Origin: Bacillus massilioanorexius
GTDB lineage: Bacteria; Bacillota; Bacilli; Bacillales; DSM-1321
NCBI RefSeq assembly: GCF_902374955.1
Contig: NZ_CABKRX010000102.1
Span: 62,001 to 126,000, forward strand
Reading direction: 5' to 3'
DNA length: 64,000 nucleotides
Under the pieces are notes generated by a model, which was not told the origin of the DNA, ran no database searches, and worked only from the letters and a program-made list of their open reading frames with translations. How positions within the stretch are numbered: the stretch's first letter is position 1; every line of letters starts with the position of its first letter. This document shows positions 45,917-54,449 of this stretch, one piece after another. A program made the position numbers and the translations under genes.

Positions 45917-47054
45917 CCTGCGTAAATGTTAACTACAGAAGATCATTAGTTAAAAAGAACGGTTAACGATTTACTAGTTGATGCTTTGTTGAATAGCCTA
46001 AAAGTATGATGACTTTACTGTTCGTTGAAGCGTATTTCATAAAAAAAAGCGACAGATTGACGATAGTAATGAAGTATATAACTTGTTATGGTTTTTATGA
46101 TGTCATTTTTTGGGTGATTTTAATTTGTTGTTGAATAGAAAATAAATGTTTTTAAGATAAATAGCGAAATAAGAAAGAGAAAGTAGCCGTTGCTTTCTCT
46201 TTCTTTAGGATATTTTACAAATGGGATGAGAAACAGGTAGCGGTCATGATCGGTACGTAAAAGGGGTGTTGTCAATTGAAGGTATTAGAAGTAAACATAT
46301 TGCAATCTGGAATTGATAAAGTAAAGAACGACCTAAACATACAGGAAAAACAGTTACAACAAATTGAACAAAGTATACAGGGAATCATTGATTTACAAGA
46401 CTCTTTTAAAGGAGAGGGAGGGCAAGCAATCAGGGGATTTTACGAGTCGTATCATCTTCCTTTTTTAAAGGAACTATTGTCGTTTTATGGAGAATACATA
46501 GAAACCTTGTCACAAATGAAGCTTAACCTAGATTTGTTGGAGCCGAACAATAAAGGTTTTATCAGGGAAAGTTTTTTAGAGTATGAGGTTTCTGACGGCT
46601 TGAAAATGATAAAGGAAAGAACCATGTCTTTAACAGAAGAGGCCAATTCGATTATGTCAGGTGTATCAGATATTGTGTCTCTCCCTAAACTGGATGATTC
46701 TTATGTCCTTCAAGGAATTACGCAGGCCGATCAGAAAAGAGATTTAACGATTGGTCAACTTCACACCTACGATCAACAGCAAACATCCGCCTTACTACCT
46801 TTGGAAAATAATGTGCAAGCCATGGTACAATATGTTCAACTAGTCTCGACACTCTTTCAAGCACGAAATGGCTCCGTGTCATCGATAGAATCCATCTTCT
46901 ACAGTCAGGATGTATTTCAGCCTCAATTATCTTTGTTCACTTACTCTACTGCAACGTTGAACAAATTGAGTGCCTGGGATAATTTTTATTTGAATTACTT
47001 AAAAAGCAACCCGAATCCTAAAGTGGAACCATTAATCAGCGCTAGAGAAGCGGA

Positions 47055-47088
47055 AGCGCTCATCCATCAAGAGCGCTCATCCATCAAG
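47055..47088 (+). repeat. Perfect 17-bp tandem duplication
   Basis: AGCGCTCATCCATCAAG occurs at 47055-47071 and again at 47072-47088. Seventeen is not a multiple of three, so the duplication shifts the frame of the module D toxin. Confidence 0.97.
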
Positions 47089-47208
47089 CGGTTGATGAAA
47101 GACAAGTCATTGATGAATACAAGGGCATCAACGAAGTGAGCGGTATAGACGGGAAATACTATACATTGCCGGACGGCAGGATTTTACGGCAATACTTTAG
47201 CCCGACGA

Positions 47209-47441
47209 GGGTCTACAAGTATGAGTATGCCGACAGCATTCCGGAAGAACGAATCGGTGGTGTCAAGGAATCTGGTTCAGCAGCGTTATCCACCATTCTT
47301 GACATCGTTCCGGGCATCTCCAACATAAAAGGCGCCATAGAGGCAAGCGTCGGAGAGGACATCATTACTGGAAGAGAACTTAGCAATGTGGAACGGGGAA
47401 TCGCGTTGGCCGCAATCTTCGGTGGTCCGATTGTTAAAGGT
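47209..47441 (+). repeat. Exact 233-bp direct repeat, copy in module D
   Basis: Reading both stretches base by base, this segment of the pretoxin region is identical to 49043-49275 in module E. It is noticeably richer in G and C than the surrounding tips. Confidence 0.9.
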
Positions 47442-48175
47442 TCTCTGAAATTTGGAAAAGTAGCCATGAGCCAGCTGTCGAAAGTAAAGAATGTCTTAAA
47501 TCCCGACAAAGCGATAACATTTGCGAAGGATCTTTACGACGACTACATCAAGAAAGGCATTCAGGCAGGCTATTCCGCTGTCAACGGTTTGGTGAAGAAA
47601 ATAGCCAATCTGCCGATGCCAATGAGTCCGAATCTTGCCACCGCAAACGGCATGCCTTTCACCAAGACCATCGGCGAATCAATGACGGAAGCGAAAGAAA
47701 CGATTGTGCAGATGGCGGGGAAAGTGAAGGGTACGGGTAATAAAATAGATTCTGATTTAATAAAAAAATATATTAGAGATATAGAAGGGCGAACAGGCAG
47801 AGAGTTACCTAAAAACCAAATAGAGAAGTTGAAGGAAGCCTTAAGAAATAAGGAATATAAAAAAATGTCACCAATAGAAACAGCTAAGCATAGGGCAGAA
47901 TTTGATAAAGTAAAAAATAAAGTAATTAAAGAGTGGGAAGAAAATACTGGGCAAAAGTGGCCTATGTATAATGAAAATGTTATTTCAGAAAAAACAGGTA
48001 AAATAATTAGGAAACAAGGAGATAAGTATGATGCTCATCATATAATTGAAAATACTTTTGGCGGAGAACATGAATGGTGGAATATGCATCCTGCAAAATT
48101 CCCAAATGATCATCAAGCTAGTATTCATGGAGCAGGTTCACCAGCAAATACACTATTTAAAGGAGGTAAAAAATA

Positions 48176-48616
48176 ATGAGCTATGAATTCATTAAGGCAA
48201 ATCAAGAAAATAGTTTTTATCCAGTGACTGAAAACGAAATAAAGGAGGTTGAGAAGGAACTTGATTTGAAATTTCCTAAAGAGTTAGTTAATTTTTATAT
48301 AGAGGTTGGCTACGGATTTATTAAAGGTTCAGAGTTTACTATTAATCGTATTATGGACCCATATTCAGTAAGAGATTTTCGATTAAGAGTTAATGATTTT
48401 GAATTTTATCCCGACATAGAAATCTATGCTGAATTTAAGAATAACAAACTAATATTTTTTGAAGGCAGTGAATCGGCTTTAATGTCTATAGAATTGAATG
48501 AAAATAATAGAAGTGCAGTTTACTATTATGATATTCAAATTGCGACTTCTCTTGAAGAATTTTTAAGAAAGATAGAAGAAAATGATAAATATTACTTGGA
48601 TTTACTAGCTGATTAA
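48176..48616 (+). CDS. Module D immunity protein, SMI1/KNR4 (SUKH) family
   Basis: The 146-residue acidic protein (EIKEVEKELDLKFPKELVNFYIEVGYGFIKGSEFTINRIMDP ... DIQIATSLEEFLRKIEENDKYYLDLLAD) is similar along its whole length to the module B immunity protein. The ATG overlaps the toxin stop (TAATG) and follows AGGAGG by 9 bases. Because the toxin is out of frame only in its middle, ribosomes could still reach this gene by its own strong ribosome site. Confidence 0.87.
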   Translation: MSYEFIKANQENSFYPVTENEIKEVEKELDLKFPKELVNFYIEVGYGFIKGSEFTINRIMDPYSVRDFRLRVNDFEFYPDIEIYAEFKNNKLIFFEGSESALMSIELNENNRSAVYYYDIQIATSLEEFLRKIEENDKYYLDLLAD

Positions 48617-48627
48617 AGAACGATAAT

Positions 48628-48668
48628 CAAAAAAACTTGAATGTTTTTACGCCTTTCAAGTTTTTTTG
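48628..48668 (+). terminator. Terminator after module D
   Basis: AAAACTTGA pairs with TCAAGTTTT and runs into TTTTTTT, with a 15-base loop ending GCCTT. Confidence 0.75.
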
Positions 48669-48885
48669 ATTTCATGTATGTTAAACAAATAATTAACCCT
48701 CATCCTTCCCTCAATTTATAATTCGTTTGATGCACTAGTTTGTACTTAAAGATACTATAGAATACGTATCCCTCCTTTTTTAAGCTCCAAACGGACATTG
48801 TTCACAATAGATTCTATCTTGTACAATCCTAGTTGTATATCAATCATCTATTCCATATATACCTAGTATATTTGAATTATTTGAT

Positions 48886-50158
48886 ATGAGTGCTCGAGAA
48901 GCAGAAGCGTTGATGCGTCATGCGAAGGATTCTGTCGAAGTGATTGACGAATACAATGGTATGAACGAAGTCAGTACCATTAGTGGCCATTACTATACAT
49001 TAGGTGATGGCAGGATTTTGCGGCAATACTTTAGCCCGACGGGGGTCTACAAGTATGAGTATGCCGACAGCATTCCGGAAGAACGAATCGGTGGTGTCAA
49101 GGAATCTGGTTCAGCAGCGTTATCCACCATTCTTGACATCGTTCCGGGCATCTCCAACATAAAAGGCGCCATAGAGGCAAGCGTCGGAGAGGACATCATT
49201 ACTGGAAGAGAACTTAGCAATGTGGAACGGGGAATCGCGTTGGCCGCAATCTTCGGTGGTCCGATTGTTAAAGGTGTTTCAAAATTAGGAAAAGCAGGCA
49301 TGAAGCAGCTTTCGAAAGTGAAGAATGTCTTTAATCCTGATAAAGTGAAATCATTGGCGAAGGGTTTCTATGACGACTACATCCAAACAGGCATTCAAAA
49401 AGGTACTTCTGTATTCAAAGATTTAGTCAAAAAAGTGGCCGATTTACCAGTAACCACCCCAAGTCTCGCCACCACAAACGGCATGGCTTTCACGAAAACC
49501 ATCGGTGAAACGATGAAAGAAGCGAGGAAACCATTGTGCAGATGGCGGGGAAAGTGAAGGATGCAGCTCCTGCTGTAGTAAAAGAGAAAGAGCAATCTTT
49601 TGCTGATTTTGAGTATATTAAAGATATTGAAATGGAAGAGCCTGTGATTCTAAAAGGTGAACTACCATGGGGACCAGGGAATATTGATAAATTAGGCAAA
49701 CTAGTTAAAGGAGTACCTTCTAAGCTATCTAAGGGTACTGGTAAAGAATATAAAATAAAGAATATAAAAACTATAAGGCTGTAGAATATAACGGGACAAC
49801 CAAAGTTGATGGTGAAGTGAGGGATATTAGTAGAAGGGTTTTTCAAAGGTTAGATATTGATTATAAGAGAGTCGACCCTATGACTGGTAAGACAAATTAC
49901 CAATTAATGAAAAGTGGAAAAACGCCAATTTGGAAAGATGGGACTAAAATAGAACTTCATCATTTAATTCAAAGAGAGCCAGGATCAATGGTAGAGCTCC
50001 CAAGTAGTATGCATAAGGAATATGATAAGATCTTGCATGGGCTAGTGGAGAATGGTGGAAGTTTTAGAAATGATCCTGTTTTAAAAAAGCAATATGAAAA
50101 CTTTAGGGCGAAATATTGGAGATGGAGAGCTAAACAAATAGATAAAGACGAATTATAA
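48886..50158 (+). pseudogene. Module E: headless pretoxin plus LHH nuclease tip, two frameshifts
   Basis: The frame opens at 48886 with SAREAEALMRHAKDSVEVID, equal to the point in module D just after the LXG trunk; the 48617-48885 stretch upstream holds no LXG sequence. The pretoxin segment follows. One base is missing near 49525 (GCGAGGAAACC against GCGAAAGAAACC in module C), so the first frame ends at 49557 and the true frame continues to 49784. A second shift in an A-run at 49766-49770 leads to the last frame, ending at 50158. That part holds an LHH nuclease: TGKTNYQLMKSGKTPIW, KIELHHLIQREPGSMVEL and a final His in SSMHKEY. It is a silent or decayed toxin tip. Confidence 0.82.
49043..49275 (+). 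repeat. Exact 233-bp direct repeat, copy in module E
   Basis: Identical to 47209-47441 and in the same orientation, 1834 bases away. The first mismatches are at 49042 on the left and after 49275 on the right. Confidence 0.9.
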
Positions 50159-50172
50159 AAGGAGGATTTTGA

Positions 50173-50622
50173 ATGAATAAAGATGAACTAACAAATTTTA
50201 TTAAGAGAAATATGGAATCAGATGACTTTACTGGCGGAGCGAATGAAAAACAGATTGATTATGTTCAAGATACACTAGAGTTAGAATTACCTGAAAGCTA
50301 TAAGTGGTTTTTAACTAATTATGGATCTGGTGGGTTATTTGGAGTTGATATTTTAGGAGTTGCTAAGTCGAATATTGCTTCTGTTGTTATTGAAACGAAG
50401 AGTTATAGAGATTTGGGGATGGATAGAAATTTAGTTGTTATAGAAGATATTGGGGAGTATGCTTATTGTTTAGCTACAAGTAATATGGAGAATAATGAGT
50501 GCCCAGTTATAGCGTGGAATAGACAAGGTGGGCTTGATGACTACAATACTGCAAATGACTTTTATGAGTTTTTATCACAAAGGTTATTGGATGCTAAAGA
50601 AGCATGGGAAGAAGATTTTTAA
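50173..50622 (+). CDS. Module E immunity protein, SMI1/KNR4 (SUKH, YobK-like)
   Basis: The 149-residue acidic protein has the SUKH pattern: NEKQIDYVQDTLELELPESYKWFLTNYGSGGLFGVDILG, then VIEDIGEYAYCLATS and CPVIAWNRQGG, ending DFYEFLSQRLLDAKEAWEEDF. It resembles YobK, the immunity protein of an LXG toxin in B. subtilis. The ribosome site AAAGGAGG lies 8 bases upstream, 14 bases after the toxin stop. It stays intact although its toxin is broken. Confidence 0.87.
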   Translation: MNKDELTNFIKRNMESDDFTGGANEKQIDYVQDTLELELPESYKWFLTNYGSGGLFGVDILGVAKSNIASVVIETKSYRDLGMDRNLVVIEDIGEYAYCLATSNMENNECPVIAWNRQGGLDDYNTANDFYEFLSQRLLDAKEAWEEDF

Positions 50623-50630
50623 TATGAAGA

Positions 50631-50670
50631 TGACCTTGTTTTAAGCTTAAACAAGGTCATTTTTATTTTT
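50631..50670 (+). terminator. Terminator after module E
   Basis: TGACCTTGTTT pairs with AAACAAGGTCA and is followed by TTTTTATTTTT. Confidence 0.85.
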
Positions 50671-50675
50671 TATTA

Positions 50676-51180
50676 TGGGGCTATCTAGTGCCGAATAAAA
50701 TTGCCTTAATTATGAGAATAGATATAACTATTGAAAGCCCTACAAGATCTCTAACCAAATTATTCAGTACGTACAACAACTACAAAATATATACCCTAAT
50801 TCACGTTTTTTCATCTCAGTAAATACCATATTATTATTAGTTACTATCATTACAAACTCTCCAATAACCAATCTATGTTTTTTACTACTAATTAAACTTT
50901 TTCGCAACTTTGACGTATATAGAACGATTACTATGTCGAGAGGCTATTCCACCTCGATTAACTCCTGAATGTAGATGTTTAACACATTAAATAATGTCAT
51001 CGATCCTACTTCATTAGTCAAAGAACTACAATCCAATCTACGGATGAACCAGTTTCCGAAGAATATATAAATGAGGTGGGAAATCAGATAGGGAATACAC
51101 TTCCGAGTGATTATGTAGAATGCGTCCACAATAATACCCACTACCTGTCCCGTCTTGGTTAAATAATACTTTTTACGTGA
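50676..51180. repeat. Relic: second copy of the HTH tail segment joined to an LXG fragment
   Basis: 50676-50990 repeats, with divergence, the segment 39889-40200, including the last 12 codons of the XRE gene on the minus strand (QELIEVE). From about 50990 the plus strand turns into a piece like module A (LVKELQSNL against LVKALQSKL), then decays. The rest of 50671-51366 holds no intact gene; a minus-strand frame 50944-51141 is only this relic. Confidence 0.7.
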
Positions 51181-51366
51181 TTATTTTAATCATTAGTATG
51201 GGGTGTGTAACTCAGGGTTTAGAGTGGAAAACGAATAAGCAGGTTAAAGAGAGTTAAATAAAATCGGCGATAATACGAAATACTTCTGGAATAGAATTAT
51301 GAAATATTCGTACTCTTATGAAAAAAATGGTGAAAAGTAAGATTTGAGATGTAAGGAATGTTAAAT

Positions 51367-51405
51367 AGAATCGAAAGGGTTACAATACATAGACCTTTCG
51401 ATTCT
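51367..51405 (-). terminator. Terminator of the lipoprotein gene (minus strand)
   Basis: AGAATCGAAAGG (51367-51378) pairs with CCTTTCGATTCT (51394-51405); it overlaps the stop codon. Confidence 0.7.
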
Positions 51406-51805
51406 AATTTCTTCTAATTAAAATAATGGAATCTGAAGGAGTAATCCTGTCTAGATGTTTAGCTACAAGATCGCCATACCTACGTAAGATCTCTGCATAT
51501 TGGACTACCTTGTTATCGTGTTTAAAAACGATTAAATGAATATCATCTCTCACTTCAATGTCACTAGGATCTTTAAAGGAAATGCCTAGCTCTTTATTGA
51601 TACTCTCTTGTGTGGTGTAAGGTGGAAAAATGTAGGCACGATCCCATGTGAAATCTACCAAATTATTTATGTCGATTTCCTTTGAACGATTTTCTTTTAT
51701 TATTTCATTTATCTTTTCTTCAAAAGCAGAATTGTGAAGGGTTGCTGTTGATTTACAGCCTCCTAAAAGTAAAAGTGTAACAACTATCAATATGACTTTC
51801 TTCAA
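51404..51805 (-). CDS. Small lipoprotein of unknown function
   Basis: The 133-residue protein has a lipoprotein signal (KKVILIVVTLLLLGGC, lipobox LGGC). The mature part contains FTWDRAYIFPPYTTQESINKELG and DIHLIVFKHDNKVVQYAEILRRYGD. Similar small lipoproteins occur in Bacillus, with no known role. TTG 51805 is preferred because GGGAGAGG stands 6 bases before it; an ATG at 51835 would put a basic extension before the signal peptide. Not obviously part of the toxin locus. Confidence 0.75.
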   Translation of the reverse strand: MKKVILIVVTLLLLGGCKSTATLHNSAFEEKINEIIKENRSKEIDINNLVDFTWDRAYIFPPYTTQESINKELGISFKDPSDIEVRDDIHLIVFKHDNKVVQYAEILRRYGDLVAKHLDRITPSDSIILIRRN

Positions 51806-51962
51806 ATAAAGACCTCTCCCTTTACTAGCCCTCATGTTTCCATTTTAGCATTTCATTTATCTTGAATCTTAGAAACTTTTTATATTTTAGAGATTTCTTC
51901 ATCCTTTGTTCCTTTATAATAAAAGAAAAATATCAAAAATCATAAATAGTTGAGGAGTATGG

Positions 51963-52880
51963 ATGAAACTAGAAAGATTATTATCGATATTACTATTATT
52001 ATTGAAGGAAGAGCGTATAACAGCAGATTTTTTAGCCGAGCGTTTTGAGGTAACGAAGCGGACGATTTATCGTGATATGGAATCATTAATGATGGCAGGT
52101 ATACCAATTGTTACTTTTAGTGGAAAAGGGGGAGGATATGGATTAGTAGACTCCTATAAAATGTCTGTTTTTACTTTTAGTGAAGAAGAAAAGCAATTAC
52201 TTTATCATAGCTTGGATAATCGAATGCAATTGTTGGAAAGTAAGCCTATTGAAGAATTACAAGGGAAAATTGAGCAATTATCAACTAATATTTCTCCTAT
52301 ACCCATTCGATTATCTAGTCCTTCGGTTAACCGTCCTGAAATTGATGTAGAAGTGAAAAATCGGATGGAAAGTATACTTGAAGCTATTGATCAAGGGTTT
52401 GATCTTGTTTTTTCATATGTTAGCTATAAAGGTGAAATGACGAGGCGAACAGTGCGACCTAATACCATGCTTTTGCAAAATGGTAGCTGGTATGTAGAGG
52501 GCTATTGTCACTTAAGACAAAGCGATAGAATGTTTAAACTTACGAGAATGCAAGATCTTCAAGTGATAGAAGCAAAGAAAGTAACGACTCCTCTTACTAA
52601 AAGTCTAGATCTTCCTATGGAGGATAAGAAGCCTCCAATGAATGTAGTTCTCCATTTTGATAAAAGTAGATTGGGATTATTATACGATTATTTTAGTAAG
52701 CAAGAGATTAAAGAAGTAACGGAAGATTATGTGAAAGTACAAATTACATATGAATATGATTTTGATATCATTCCATTTCTTTTAAGCTTTGGGGATAAAG
52801 TGAAAATTATTGAACCACTTGAATTAATTGACATGCTTCAAATGGAAATAAAAAAAATCAAAGAAATTTATAAAAGCTGA
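51963..52880 (+). CDS. YafY/DeoR-like transcriptional regulator with WYL domain
   Basis: The 305-residue protein has an N-terminal winged HTH_11 (RLLSILLLLLKEERITADFLAERFEVTKRTIYRDMESL) and a middle WYL domain (FSYVSYKGEMTRRTVRPNTMLLQNGSWYVEGYCHLR). A WCX-type C-terminus follows. It lies 59 bases before a GyrI-like gene and is probably its partner in an operon; a ligand is unknown. Confidence 0.9.
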   Translation: MKLERLLSILLLLLKEERITADFLAERFEVTKRTIYRDMESLMMAGIPIVTFSGKGGGYGLVDSYKMSVFTFSEEEKQLLYHSLDNRMQLLESKPIEELQGKIEQLSTNISPIPIRLSSPSVNRPEIDVEVKNRMESILEAIDQGFDLVFSYVSYKGEMTRRTVRPNTMLLQNGSWYVEGYCHLRQSDRMFKLTRMQDLQVIEAKKVTTPLTKSLDLPMEDKKPPMNVVLHFDKSRLGLLYDYFSKQEIKEVTEDYVKVQITYEYDFDIIPFLLSFGDKVKIIEPLELIDMLQMEIKKIKEIYKS

Positions 52881-52939
52881 CAGATAGATGTCAGCTTTTA
52901 TTTGTTATCTTTATATCAAACGAAAGGTTGGTGCTTACG

Positions 52940-53398
52940 ATGGAATATACAACAGTTAATATCGAACAAAAAGTGATAGCAGGTATTGGTATTCGTACAA
53001 CAAATAAAAATGGGAAATCTATGCAGGATATCGGGATTACTTGGCAAACATTTATTGAAGAAAAGTGGATGGAGCGCATTCCTAATCAAGTAAATGCGTT
53101 AGCCTACGGGGTATATAGTAACTATGAAGGTGATGCATCCAAGCCTTATGATTTTTTAGCGGGTATTGAAGTGAAGAGCCCAATAGGAATCGATGGAATC
53201 CAATATGTCACAATTCCTAGTGGTACATATGCAAAGTTTACAGTAGTTGGACATATGCAAACAGCTGTTGGGGAAGCATGGGAAAAAATATGGTCGATGG
53301 ATTTACCTAGAGCCTATGATTATGATTTTGAGGTGTATCATAATGATTCTACCGATATGAATAATCAGACCATTGATTTATATATTTCTTTACAATAA
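52940..53398 (+). CDS. GyrI-like small-molecule-binding (effector-binding domain) protein
   Basis: The 152-residue protein has the GyrI/AraC effector-binding pattern (YTTVNIEQKVIAGIGIRTTN, NALAYGVYSNYEG, FLAGIEVKS, YVTIPSGTYAKFTVVGHM, WEKIWSMDLPRAYDYDFEVY). Such stand-alone domains bind hydrophobic ligands or DNA gyrase. ATG 52940 is chosen; TTG 52928 in frame lies directly against the GAAAGG site. Confidence 0.8.
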   Translation: MEYTTVNIEQKVIAGIGIRTTNKNGKSMQDIGITWQTFIEEKWMERIPNQVNALAYGVYSNYEGDASKPYDFLAGIEVKSPIGIDGIQYVTIPSGTYAKFTVVGHMQTAVGEAWEKIWSMDLPRAYDYDFEVYHNDSTDMNNQTIDLYISLQ

Positions 53399-53407
53399 CA
53401 GAAATGT

Positions 53408-53452
53408 AATCCTGAGGGTGTTTGGGTTACTCCAAACACCTTCAGGATTTTT
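53408..53452. terminator. Bidirectional terminator between GyrI-like gene and citR
   Basis: AATCCTGAGGGTGTTTGG (53408-53425) pairs with CCAAACACCTTCAGGATT (53432-53449), with one G-U pair, followed by TTT. Confidence 0.88.
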
Positions 53453-53459
53453 AAGTGTT

Positions 53460-54338
53460 TTACATTTTAAACTGCTGTAGAAATTTCATGAGCTGCTTTT
53501 GCATCGTATGTTCATATTTCAGAACAACATACGTACTTGCTTGTGGAAGTTTAATGGTAGGACAAGGAACCTCCATTAATCGCCCCTCTAAAATTTCACG
53601 TCGAACGGTGGATTCAGGTAAAAAGGAGATGCCTAGCCCCTCGGCGATAAATCGTTTCGTTATATTAATTTGGGACACCTTCATCATCCTTGTGTTCGGA
53701 AAATGATGCTTAACCATCCTGTTCAGATGATCCCAATAGACAGGATGGTTATCGGTTAAAAGAATGTTTGAAGTTAGCACTTCTTCTTCATCTAGTGGAG
53801 GTCCAGATTCTGAGCATAAACCATCATGTGGAGCAATGAGCTTGACATCATCAGTGTGTAAAAACTGACAAAACAAATTTGAATCAGTTGCTGGTAAGCA
53901 AGAGATTCCTAAATCAATTTTTTCACGTAGTACAGCTTGTTCAATATCTTCTGAATCGAGTACCTTAACGGAAAGCTCTACATGCGGATGCAGCTTCATG
54001 AATTTCTTTAATACCGAGGGCAGGATTGTATCAGCATTTAAAGGAGAAATAGCTAAAGTAAGCTTACTGGTATAACCTTGACTAAAGGTTTGTAAGTCTT
54101 CTAAGCCTTGTTGATATACCTTCATTAGCTGTTCAGCATGAGATACATATCTCTTCCCTTCTTCTGTAAGCTTGACCCTCCTACCTTCCTTTTGAAATAA
54201 ATGAACACCTAATTCCTTCTCAAGGTTTTGAATATGAACTGTCACCGAGGGCTGTGAAATGAATAAAATTTCAGAGGTTCTTTTGAAATTCCCACATTTC
54301 GCTGCCGTTAAAAACGTTTGAATCCAGCTGAATTCCAT
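53460..54338 (-). CDS. citR: LysR-family regulator CitR
   Basis: The 292-residue protein has an N-terminal LysR HTH (WIQTFLTAAKCGNFKRTSEILFISQPSVTVHIQNLEKELG) and a C-terminal inducer-binding domain (LTLAISPLNADTILPSVLKKFM, ITKRFIAEGLGISFLPESTVRRE). It is divergent from the citrate synthase gene exactly as citR and citA are in B. subtilis, where CitR represses citA. A large palindrome lies in the 111 bases between them. Confidence 0.9.
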   Translation of the reverse strand: MEFSWIQTFLTAAKCGNFKRTSEILFISQPSVTVHIQNLEKELGVHLFQKEGRRVKLTEEGKRYVSHAEQLMKVYQQGLEDLQTFSQGYTSKLTLAISPLNADTILPSVLKKFMKLHPHVELSVKVLDSEDIEQAVLREKIDLGISCLPATDSNLFCQFLHTDDVKLIAPHDGLCSESGPPLDEEEVLTSNILLTDNHPVYWDHLNRMVKHHFPNTRMMKVSQINITKRFIAEGLGISFLPESTVRREILEGRLMEVPCPTIKLPQASTYVVLKYEHTMQKQLMKFLQQFKM

Positions 54339-54379
54339 GATGATTCTCCTTTAATTAAAAATATTAATCTATTAATTTA

Positions 54380-54410
54380 AATTTATTTAATTTTCTTAAT
54401 TAAATAAATT
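54380..54410. promoter_or_regulatory. Palindrome between citR and citA, candidate CitR operator
   Basis: AATTTATTTAATT (54380-54392) is perfectly inverted as AATTAAATAAATT (54398-54410) around 5 bases. It lies in a very AT-rich divergent promoter region. Confidence 0.55.
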
Positions 54411-54449
54411 ATATATGATTATAGATAAATACAAAAGGGGGAGTTGGAA

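Larger units (their letters stand above)
45353..46275. other. 923-base region between modules C and D
   Basis: It contains a hairpin after module C (ACTTTGA 45474-45480 with TCAAAGT 45496-45502, then TTTTATG), a gene remnant ending at 45863, a terminator at 45885-45916 and the promoter region of module D. No complete gene was found. Confidence 0.6.
46276..48176 (+). pseudogene. Module D: LXG plus pretoxin plus HNH toxin, split by a 17-bp duplication
   Basis: TTG 46276 (after AAAGGGGTG) starts an LXG domain (MKVLEVNILQSGIDKVKND, TEEANSIMSGVSDIVSLP) that runs in frame to 47139 and stops after NTRASTK. The rest, in another frame to 48176, holds the pretoxin segment (YKYEYADSIPEERIGG, ELSNVERGIALAAIFGGPIVKG) and an HNH tip (YDAHHIIENTFGGEHEWWNMHPA). 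Removing one of the two 17-bp repeats at 47055-47088 joins them without a break: EALIHQAVDERQVIDEY, then KGINEVSGIDGKYYTLPDG. That sequence aligns with module E. A restored protein would have about 627 residues. The second frame has no ribosome site of its own. Confidence 0.88.

Noticed and set aside
47213..47509. Minus-strand frames of 98 and 84 codons that look alike in modules D and E (also 49047-49301)
   Set aside because: They are antisense shadows of the repeated pretoxin segment; their similarity only reflects the exact DNA repeat.
49490..49846. 118-codon minus-strand frame in module E
   Set aside because: Antisense to a frameshifted toxin gene, without ribosome site or recognisable protein features.
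37112..50622. CRISPR-like array suggested by recurring segments
   Set aside because: The repeats are long coding segments at irregular distances, not short direct repeats with equal spacers.
43620..50670. Hairpins after modules as recombination (att-like) sites
   Set aside because: They share only general terminator form (CTTGA/TCAAG stems with T-tracts); modules B and C share TTGATTGGCTAT but D and E do not, so terminators are the simpler reading.
50944..51141. 65-codon minus-strand frame
   Set aside because: Only its last 12 codons match the XRE gene; the remainder is antisense to an LXG fragment. It is a relic, not a gene.
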